DNA of 64,000 bases. Source: Amycolatopsis eburnea. GTDB taxonomy: Bacteria > Actinomycetota > Actinomycetes > Mycobacteriales > Pseudonocardiaceae. Every line of letters starts with the position of its first letter. The first letter of the stretch is position 1. The notes beneath the pieces are model-generated. The model did no database searches. It had not been told where the DNA came from and was given only the letters and a program-made list of their open reading frames with translations. Both the position numbers and the translations under genes were made by a program. Of the stretch, positions 41,776-48,502 are shown piece by piece. The stretch lies in contig NZ_RSEC01000055.1 in the NCBI RefSeq assembly GCF_003937945.1, positions 1 through 64,000 on the forward strand, given 5' to 3'.

Positions 41776-42647
41776 AGGGAAGCTGCCTCCTCACGGCGGG
41801 CCTGCTCGCGGCCGCTCTGCCCGGGGTGGCGTCCGGCCAGGCGGGACCCGGCGGATGCACGTCGGCGGGCACCCGCGGGATGTGCTGGGTCGCGGCCACC
41901 GACCCCGGACGGCCCGGAACAACGAGCGGTGGAAACCCACAGCGGGGACGGACGCCGCACGCCGGTGGCCACCCGGCCGCCCAATCGCCGTGCGTCGACC
42001 AGCCATGGACTCCGCCGCCGGCCGGGGATCCGTTGTGGGGTGGTCATTCGCCGTCCGACGGGTCGCTGAAGTTGTTGATCTGCCAGGGCGGCGGGGCCCT
42101 GCAGGGGTGGCCGCGGGTGGTGTTCGCCCCGAACGGGCAGCCGGCCGTCGTGCCGCAGGTGTCGCCGGCCGAGCTGGCCGAGCAGGCGATTTCGGAGATG
42201 GGGTTGTCGGCCCCGGACATCCGGCTCGCGCCACCGGCGGATTCGCCGCACGGGGCGACGATCGGGTTCCCGGTGTGGATGTGGACCGCCCGCCGGGAAG
42301 CCACGGTCGGCCCGGTGACGCGGACGGCGAGCGCGGGCTCGGTCACCGTGACCGCCACCGCGACGCTGGCCAAGATCGACTGGTCGATGGGAGACGGGGC
42401 GACGGTCAGCTGTCCCGGGCCGGGCACCGAGTTCACCGATGACCGGGCCGGACAGCCGTCCCCGACCTGCGGCCACGTCTACCGCGCACTTGCCGGCGGC
42501 GGAGTGGCGGGGATCAACGCGACGAGCCGGTGGGAGATCCGCTGGTCCGGTGGCGGGCAGAGCGCGTTCCGGACGATGGCGTTGACGTCGTCGTCGCGGT
42601 TGCCGGTGCGCGAGATCCGCACGCTGAACACCGGGAGGTCGCGATGA
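41769..42647 (+). CDS. Secreted protein of the Tad operon (PKD-like)
   Basis: A 292-residue protein with an N-terminal signal peptide (LLTAGLLAAALPGVASGQA) and a Pro/Gly-rich region to about residue 80. The C-terminal half has a beta-sandwich look: FPVWMWTARREA, SVTVTATATLAKIDWSMGDG and CGHVYRALAGG, similar to PKD-type domains. Genes of this type precede CpaB in streptomycete Tad loci. It may be a structural or surface component of the pilus machinery; function unproved. Confidence 0.75.
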   Translation: MLKGSCLLTAGLLAAALPGVASGQAGPGGCTSAGTRGMCWVAATDPGRPGTTSGGNPQRGRTPHAGGHPAAQSPCVDQPWTPPPAGDPLWGGHSPSDGSLKLLICQGGGALQGWPRVVFAPNGQPAVVPQVSPAELAEQAISEMGLSAPDIRLAPPADSPHGATIGFPVWMWTARREATVGPVTRTASAGSVTVTATATLAKIDWSMGDGATVSCPGPGTEFTDDRAGQPSPTCGHVYRALAGGGVAGINATSRWEIRWSGGGQSAFRTMALTSSSRLPVREIRTLNTGRSR

Positions 42648-43297
42648 CGACCCGGGTGCAGCCAGTGCACGGCGTCCCGGCGGCGCCGGTACCGTTGCGG
42701 CCGCCGCGCCGCCGCCGCTCGAAGCTGCTCGTGCTGCTGGGCGTCCTGCTGTCGGCGCTGTCGGCCGCGGGCATAGTCTGGATCTTCCGCGCGACCGACG
42801 ACGCGGTCGCCGCGGTCGGTGTCGCTCGCGCGGTCCGGTACGGCGAGGTCATCACCGCCGAGGCACTGCGCGAGGTCCAGGTTCGGCCGGACCCGGGCGT
42901 GCGGCCGCTGCCGTGGGAACGGCGGTTCGACGTCGTCGGCCGGACTTCCCCGACCGACTTGCAGCCCGGCGAGATCGTGACGCCGGACGCGGTGTCGGAC
43001 TCGGCGATGGTGCCGGGTGCCGGGCAGCAGCTGATCGGGGTTCCGGTGAAGCCGGGGCAGCTGCCGGCGGCGCCGCTGCAGCCACGCCAGCCGATCCTTC
43101 TCGTACCGGCCGGTGTTGTGGGCGCAGGCGCCGAGTCGTGGCCGCCGGTACGAGGCGCGGTGATCAGCGTGACCGAGCGGGACGCGTCCTCGACACAGGT
43201 GGTCGACGTCGTGGTGCCGGATGCGAACGGCGTGCAGCTGGCCTCCCGGGCGTCCGCAGGTGGCGTCGCGATCGTCGTCCTGCCGAAGGACCGGTGA
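42644..43297 (+). CDS. SAF-domain pilus assembly protein (CpaB/RcpC-like)
   Basis: A 217-residue protein. A single N-terminal membrane helix (LLVLLGVLLSALSAAGIVWIF) follows a basic, proline-rich cytoplasmic start. The external part is a SAF/AFP-like domain (ARAVRYGEVITAEALREVQV, SPTDLQPGEIVTPDAV). CpaB/RcpC proteins help assemble Flp pili at the cell envelope. Neighbouring genes overlap by four bases on both sides. Confidence 0.82.
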   Translation: MTTRVQPVHGVPAAPVPLRPPRRRRSKLLVLLGVLLSALSAAGIVWIFRATDDAVAAVGVARAVRYGEVITAEALREVQVRPDPGVRPLPWERRFDVVGRTSPTDLQPGEIVTPDAVSDSAMVPGAGQQLIGVPVKPGQLPAAPLQPRQPILLVPAGVVGAGAESWPPVRGAVISVTERDASSTQVVDVVVPDANGVQLASRASAGGVAIVVLPKDR

Positions 43298-44094
43298 CCA
43301 CCATGTTGATCTCCTTCATCTCGGTGAACGGCAGCCCGGGGGTCTCGACCGCGGCGTTGGCACTGGCCTGGGTGTGGCCGCGGCACGCGGTCGTCGCCGA
43401 GTGCGATCCGACCGGTGGTCGCGCGCTGAGCGTGTTCGACCCGGACGGCGGCCACGGCCGTAAAGGCGTGTTCGAGCTGATGCTGCAGGCGCGGACGATG
43501 GAACTGCACCGGGCGATGTCGAGCCAGCTGCTCGTCCTGCCCGACGGCACCGGCCGCCACCACCTGCTGCCCGGCACGGGTTCGCCGCGCGAGGCGGACA
43601 GCCTGGATTGGCGGCGGCTGACCTCGTTGTTCCTGGACCTGGAGACGGTCGACGTCCTGGCCGACTGCGGCCGGTTCCGCACGCGGGCCACCCCGGCCGC
43701 CATGCTCGCCGAGGCCGACCTGGTCGTCGCGGTGGTGCGCAACTGTCGCAGCTCGTTGCAAACGTTTGCGAAGGCCGTGGACGTCATCCGCGAGGAGCAC
43801 GGCGTCTTCGACGACGAAGGTTTCGTGGTGCTGCTCGCCGACCCCGAGCCGCGGAGCCACCAGCGCTACCCGCACGGCGAGATCGGCAAGGAACTCGGGC
43901 TGTCCGTGGTCGGCGCCCTGCCGTGGGACCCGGTCGGCGCGGCGCAGTTCACGGACCTGCACCGGCCAGGCCGGAGGTTCGAGACGTCCCCGCTGCTGAC
44001 GCACGCGCGCAAGACCGTCGACGAAATCGGGCGCCGCGCGATGCAGCGGATGACCTGGCTGCGCAATCCGGTGGTGAACGGCCATGTCCGTTGA
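43294..44094 (+). CDS. tadZ: TadZ/CpaE-like ParA-type ATPase
   Basis: A 266-residue protein starting at GTG 43294 (GTGA overlap), with ATG 43303 as an alternative. FISVNGSPGVSTAALALAWVW replaces the strict Walker A of MinD/ParA (GxxGxGKST), lacking the Lys-Ser, as in actinobacterial TadZ proteins. AECDPTGG and VLADCGRF follow. TadZ localises the Tad machine to a cell site. It overlaps tadA by eleven bases. Confidence 0.83.
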   Translation: MTTMLISFISVNGSPGVSTAALALAWVWPRHAVVAECDPTGGRALSVFDPDGGHGRKGVFELMLQARTMELHRAMSSQLLVLPDGTGRHHLLPGTGSPREADSLDWRRLTSLFLDLETVDVLADCGRFRTRATPAAMLAEADLVVAVVRNCRSSLQTFAKAVDVIREEHGVFDDEGFVVLLADPEPRSHQRYPHGEIGKELGLSVVGALPWDPVGAAQFTDLHRPGRRFETSPLLTHARKTVDEIGRRAMQRMTWLRNPVVNGHVR

Positions 44095-45424
44095 CGTCGC
44101 GGAGATCGACGAGGTCGTCGACCGGGTCCAGCAGCGCCTGGCCCCGCTCGTGCGGCAGAAGATCGCGGCGGGGGAGCGTGACGAGCGCGCGGTCGCGGAG
44201 GTCCTGCTCGACGACGTCCTCGCGACGGTGATCAAGGAATGGGCAGGCTCCGGCCGCCCATTCCTCGACTTCCCGCAGGAGCAGACGGTCCGCGCGGCCG
44301 TGCTGGCCGAGATGTTCGGCCTCGGCCGGCTCGAGGCGCTGCTGGCAGACGACGAGGTCGAGAACATCGACATCATCGGCAGCGACCCGGTGTGGCTGTC
44401 CTACCACGACGGCCGCGTCGAGCGCGCGCCCCGGATCGCGTCGACCGACCAGGCCGTCGTGCAGTGGTTGCAGCGGATCGCCGCGCGGATGGGACGCACC
44501 GAGCACACGATCAACGACGCCCGGCCGCTGCTCAACATGGAACTGCCCGGCGGCGAACGACTCGCGGCGGCGATCGGCGTCACCGACCGGCCGCACATCT
44601 CGATCCGCCGCCACCGCCTCCCGACCGCCGGGCTCGAAGCGTTGTGGCGGCGCAGGATGATCTCGACCGCTCAGCTTGCGTTGCTGCGCGCGGCCGTCCG
44701 GGCGGAGAAGAACGTCGTGATCTGCGGACGCCAGAAGGCCGGGAAGACGACGTTGCTGCGCGCCCTGTGCTGGGAGGTCCCGGCGACCGAGCGGTTCGCG
44801 ACGTTGGAGACGGAGTTCGAACTCGGCCTGCACCGCCACCGCGACCGGTTCCCTGCGGTGGTCGCGTTCGAGGAGCGCGAAGGCAACACCGAGCGCTGGG
44901 AGAATGGCCGGCCGGTCGGCGGCGTCGACCTCCCGCGGCTGGTGTGGCAGTCGCTGCGGATGCACACCGCCCGCACGGTCGTCGGCGAGGTCCGCGGCGG
45001 CGAGATCGTCCCGATGCTCAACGCGCTCGCCGCCGGCGGCGCCGGGTCGCTGTCGACGTTGCACGCACGCAGCGCCGCGCAGGCGATTCACCGGATGGTG
45101 TTGCTGTGCCTGGAAACGAACGCCGCGTGGACCCCGGAGTTCGCCTACGAGGCCGTCGCGAACACCATCGACCTGATCGTGCACGTCGACCTCGTGCACG
45201 AACCCGGCCGCCTCGATCGACACGTCACCGAAGTCGTCGCCGTCGAACCGGGGGAGTACGGCCGCCCGGCGCGCACCTACCTGTTCGCCCCGGCAGATGG
45301 GCGGTCCGCGCCAACGGGGAACTTACCGACCGACATCGAGGACTACGAGCGTGGCGGCTTCGACCGCAGCTGGCTCACGAGCAGCGGCGATGGCGGCTGG
45401 CTGAGCGATCGGAGCCGACCATGA
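44084..45424 (+). CDS. tadA: Tad pilus assembly ATPase TadA/CpaF
   Basis: A 446-residue GspE/VirB11-type secretion ATPase. The Walker A is ICGRQKAGKTT (near residue 214), the Asp/Glu boxes include ATLETEFELGLHR, VVGEVRGGEIVPMLNA, and the His box is STLHARSAAQA. The N-terminal domain contains ADDEVENIDIIGSDPVWL as in CpaF. It powers Flp pilus extrusion from the cytoplasmic side. Confidence 0.93.
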   Translation: MSVDVAEIDEVVDRVQQRLAPLVRQKIAAGERDERAVAEVLLDDVLATVIKEWAGSGRPFLDFPQEQTVRAAVLAEMFGLGRLEALLADDEVENIDIIGSDPVWLSYHDGRVERAPRIASTDQAVVQWLQRIAARMGRTEHTINDARPLLNMELPGGERLAAAIGVTDRPHISIRRHRLPTAGLEALWRRRMISTAQLALLRAAVRAEKNVVICGRQKAGKTTLLRALCWEVPATERFATLETEFELGLHRHRDRFPAVVAFEEREGNTERWENGRPVGGVDLPRLVWQSLRMHTARTVVGEVRGGEIVPMLNALAAGGAGSLSTLHARSAAQAIHRMVLLCLETNAAWTPEFAYEAVANTIDLIVHVDLVHEPGRLDRHVTEVVAVEPGEYGRPARTYLFAPADGRSAPTGNLPTDIEDYERGGFDRSWLTSSGDGGWLSDRSRP

Positions 45425-46266
45425 CCGAGTTCGTCCTGACCGTGGCCGGCGCCGGAGCGGGCCTGGGCCTCACCCTGATCGCGCTCGGCCTCTACGGACG
45501 CGAGCCGGACGCCGTGCCGGCGTTCCGGCGCGGCCACCGCTGGCTCCGCCGCCGCGGCTCGGTGCGATGGGGCTTGGCGTGCGGCGCGGGTGCGTTGGTG
45601 TGGCTGGTCAGTGGCTGGCCGGTCGCCGGAATTGCCGTCGCCGCAGCGGGCGCGTTCCTGCCGTGGCTGTTCGGCGCCGGGAAGCTCGCAACGCAGCGGA
45701 TCGAGCGGCTGGAGGCGCTCGAGGACTGGCTGCGCGGCCTCGCGGACGTCCTGCGCGCCGGAAACGCGGGCCTCGTCGGAGCCCTGCAAGGCTCCGCGCA
45801 CGACGTGCCGCCCGCCATCAGCGCCGAGGTCACCACCCTGGGACAGCGACTGCGCACCTGGAACGTCGACGACGCCCTGCTGCGGTTCGCCGACGACATC
45901 GACGACCAGATCGGCGACGTCACGGCAGCCGGGTTGTGCGTCGCGCACCGGCAAGGGACCGGCACGGCGGAACTGCTCACGACGCTGGCCCGGCAGATCG
46001 CCGCCGACGTCGCCTCGCGCCGCGACGCCGAGGCCGAACGCGCACGCCGCCGGTCCGCGGCCCGGATCCTGCTCGGGCTGTGGACGGTGATGTTCGTCGG
46101 GTTCGCCGCCTTCGGCAGCGACAGCTACACCGCGGTCTACAGCTCGGTCGGCGGGCAGCTGGTGCTCGCCCTCGTGCTGGGCGTCGTAGGCGTCGCGGTG
46201 GTGTGGTTGCGCCGCCTTGGTGTCGAGCCCGCGGCACCAGGCTTCCTCGGTGGGGAGCCGTCATGA
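45421..46266 (+). CDS. tadB: Tad pilus inner-membrane platform protein TadB
   Basis: A 281-residue polytopic protein of the GspF/T2SSF type. Helices lie near residues 5-25, 45-85 and 225-265; the cytoplasmic part has LEALEDWLRGLADVLRAGN, the usual T2SSF domain. It starts at ATG 45421 overlapping tadA and ends overlapping tadC. With TadC it forms the platform to which TadA binds. Confidence 0.9.
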   Translation: MTEFVLTVAGAGAGLGLTLIALGLYGREPDAVPAFRRGHRWLRRRGSVRWGLACGAGALVWLVSGWPVAGIAVAAAGAFLPWLFGAGKLATQRIERLEALEDWLRGLADVLRAGNAGLVGALQGSAHDVPPAISAEVTTLGQRLRTWNVDDALLRFADDIDDQIGDVTAAGLCVAHRQGTGTAELLTTLARQIAADVASRRDAEAERARRRSAARILLGLWTVMFVGFAAFGSDSYTAVYSSVGGQLVLALVLGVVGVAVVWLRRLGVEPAAPGFLGGEPS

Positions 46267-47093
46267 CCGTGTTGATCCTTTTGGCTGTCACGGCGGCGAT
46301 CGGGGTGACGCTGGTCGTGGCGGGATTCGCGCCGACCCGTCCACGGCTGGCCGACGTGCTCCGCGAAACGCCGCGCGGCGCGGACTTCGTGATGATGCAA
46401 GCTGATCGGCTCAAGCTGGTCGCCAAGCCAGCTGATCTGGCACTGGTCGGGCGGTCGCGGGAGTCCTTTGTGGCCCAGCGAGTCGGTTTCCTGCTCGGCG
46501 GTGCACTCTGGATTCCGGCGCTGACCACGGTGCTGGCGCTGATCGGTGCCGCGCCACCGATCGTCCTGACCGGGGCCGCGTCCGTGGGCTGCGCACTGGT
46601 CGGCTGGCAGCTGCCGATCATGCTGCTGAAGAGCAAGGTCAAGCACGCCCGGACGACGTTCACCGGCGCGCTCGCCGCGTACTGCAGGCTGGTCGCGTTG
46701 GGCCGGCTCGGCGACCGCGGCCCGGTGGAGGCACTGCGCTACCCGGCCACGCTCGGCGACGGCTGGGCGTTCCGCCGGATCAAGCTCGCGATCGACGAAG
46801 CCGTGCTGCGCGGCCGGATGCCGTGGGCCGGGTTCGTCGAGCTGGCCGAGGAAACCGGCGTTCGCGAGCTGAAGGACATCGGGCACATCATCGCCAGCGC
46901 CGGCCAGGACGGTGCCAGCATCGTCGACACCCTCCGCGCCAAAGCCGCCGCCCTCGACGAGAAACAGCTCGCCGACCGCAAAACCGGGGCCTCGGTCCGG
47001 TCCGATCGGATGGACATGCCCGTCGCCCTGCTCGGCCTGGCGTTCATCGTCTTCCTCGCGTTCCCCGGCCTCTACCTGATGCTGCACAACTGA
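46263..47093 (+). CDS. tadC: Tad pilus inner-membrane platform protein TadC
   Basis: A 276-residue T2SSF-type membrane protein from ATG 46263. FTGALAAYCRLVALGRLGDR and GVRELKDIGHIIASAGQDGASI are in the cytoplasmic domain, and the last helix VALLGLAFIVFLAFPGLYLM ends the protein. Paired with TadB in every known Tad locus; overlaps it by four bases. Confidence 0.9.
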   Translation: MTVLILLAVTAAIGVTLVVAGFAPTRPRLADVLRETPRGADFVMMQADRLKLVAKPADLALVGRSRESFVAQRVGFLLGGALWIPALTTVLALIGAAPPIVLTGAASVGCALVGWQLPIMLLKSKVKHARTTFTGALAAYCRLVALGRLGDRGPVEALRYPATLGDGWAFRRIKLAIDEAVLRGRMPWAGFVELAEETGVRELKDIGHIIASAGQDGASIVDTLRAKAAALDEKQLADRKTGASVRSDRMDMPVALLGLAFIVFLAFPGLYLMLHN

Positions 47094-47106
47094 AAGGGGA
47101 AAGGTC

Positions 47107-47301
47107 ATGCTCGGCAAGATCACGTGCTGGTGGCTCTACCTCCAGTCCCGCTGGCACCAGTTCGCCGCGGAGGGCGAACGCGGCGACGAGAACATCACCA
47201 AGGCCTTCTACGCCGCGCTCGGCATCACGGTCGCCACGCTGATCGGCGCCGGGATCACGGCGTTCGTCAACGGCAAGCTCCCGCTGATCGGCGGCCACTG
47301 A
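47107..47301 (+). CDS. flp: Flp-type major pilin candidate
   Basis: A 64-residue protein behind AAAGGGGAAAGG. A polar N-terminal leader ends at AAEGERGDENITKAF, then one hydrophobic helix (YAALGITVATLIGAGITAFV). Size, single helix and position after tadC fit the Flp pilin, the structural subunit cleaved by the TadV peptidase. The classic Glu at +5 and Tyr at +6 after the cleavage Gly are not obvious. Confidence 0.8.
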   Translation: MLGKITCWWLYLQSRWHQFAAEGERGDENITKAFYAALGITVATLIGAGITAFVNGKLPLIGGH

Positions 47302-47672
47302 TGCTCGCGGGCGAACGCGGAGACGACAACGTCGCCGCGGCCGTCATCTTCAGCGCGATCCTGCTGGTGGCGTGGGCGATCCTCCAGGTCGCCGTCGTAC
47401 TGCTCGGCCGCGGTGTCGCGCTCGAGGCGGCACGCGATGGCGTCCACGCCGCCCGTCTCCCACCGGTGAACACCGCAACCGCCGCCTCCGCCGCGGCCGG
47501 CTACGTCACCCGCGCCACGGGTTCGTGGCTGACCGACGTCGCCGCGCACGCGGAGTCCGACGGCCGCATCGTCACCGTGACGGTCACCGGGCAAGCCGTC
47601 TCGCTGGTGCCGTTCGCGCACTTCCCGATCCGCCAGACCTCGTCCGGCCCGATCGAGGAGCTGACCCGATGA
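47301..47672 (+). CDS. TadE-like pseudopilin
   Basis: A 123-residue protein whose ATG shares its A with the flp stop (TGATG). A short leader with GERGDDN precedes a helix (AAAVIFSAILLVAWAILQVAVVLLG), then ALEAARDGVHAARL and a C-terminal domain with VTVTGQAVSLVP. This is the TadE/TadG-like minor pilin architecture. It shares the RGD-containing leader with its neighbours. Confidence 0.8.
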   Translation: MLAGERGDDNVAAAVIFSAILLVAWAILQVAVVLLGRGVALEAARDGVHAARLPPVNTATAASAAAGYVTRATGSWLTDVAAHAESDGRIVTVTVTGQAVSLVPFAHFPIRQTSSGPIEELTR

Positions 47673-48091
47673 AATCGGGCGCCGAGCGGGGTGACGTCAC
47701 CATCGAGGCGGTGGTCGGGGTCGCCGCGCTCTTCCTGATCTTCGGCCTCGGCCTCGCCGGCCTGCGTCTGCTCGTAGCCGACGCGGCCATCGACGACGCC
47801 GCACGCTCCGCGGCCCGGGCGGCGTCGATCGCCCGCGACGGCCAAGCAGCCGCGATCACCGCCGACCGCCGCGCCCGCGCGGTGCTCGCCGAGCAGCAGC
47901 TGGCGTGCAGCAGCCTGGACGTGAACGTGGACGCCCGCGACTTCGCCAAGTCGCTCGGCGAGACCGGATACGTCGTCGCGACCGTGACGTGCGTCGTGCC
48001 GCTCGCCGACCTGGTCCCGGGAATCGGCGGCTCGAAGGCGCTCCGCGCGGAGTTCCGCTCGCCGATCGATCGGTTCGGAGCCCGGTCATGA
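47669..48091 (+). CDS. TadE-family pseudopilin
   Basis: A 140-residue protein from ATG 47669, overlapping the gene before it. The leader ends GAERGDVTIEAVVG and the helix is VAALFLIFGLGLAGLRLLVAD, followed by AAIDDAARSAARAASIARD, the TadE signature. The first helix sequence 'DVTIEAV' supplies the Glu expected at +5 of class III pilins. Minor pilin of the Tad pilus. Confidence 0.85.
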   Translation: MKSGAERGDVTIEAVVGVAALFLIFGLGLAGLRLLVADAAIDDAARSAARAASIARDGQAAAITADRRARAVLAEQQLACSSLDVNVDARDFAKSLGETGYVVATVTCVVPLADLVPGIGGSKALRAEFRSPIDRFGARS

Positions 48092-48492
48092 GGTCGCTTC
48101 GCGGAGATCGCGGGTCGGCGTCGGTGCTGATCCTCGGTTTGAGCGTCGCGGTGCTGCTCGGCGTCGGGTTCGCAGTGGACGGCACCCGCAAGGGACAGGC
48201 GTACTCCCAGGCGACGTCGATCGCCGAAGAGGCCGCGCGAGCCGGCGGCCAAGCACTACGCGCCCGCGCGCTCGCCGCTGGTGCCGACGCCGACGTGGAC
48301 CCGCAGCTGGCCGTGGCCGAGGCCCAGCGGTACCTCGTTGCGGCCGGAGCCAACGGGACGGCGCGCTGGGATGGCCGGCGCCTCGTCGTCGACACCACGA
48401 TCACCCGCTCGACCGTCTTCCTCGGCTCGATCGGCATCGCCGAGTTCACCGTGCACGGCACCGGCGCGGCCGTCGTGGTGTCCGCGGGATAG
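48088..48492 (+). CDS. TadG-like pilus assembly protein
   Basis: A 134-residue protein from ATG 48088, again overlapping its neighbour. The leader RSLRGDRGSASVLILGLSVAVLLGVGFAVDG and TSIAEEAARAGGQAL are typical of the TadG/TadE-like helicase-neighbour proteins of actinobacteria. It carries a single helix and a small exported domain. It is the last of the pilin-like genes. Confidence 0.82.
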   Translation: MRSLRGDRGSASVLILGLSVAVLLGVGFAVDGTRKGQAYSQATSIAEEAARAGGQALRARALAAGADADVDPQLAVAEAQRYLVAAGANGTARWDGRRLVVDTTITRSTVFLGSIGIAEFTVHGTGAAVVVSAG

Positions 48493-48502
48493 GAGAACTC
48501 CG

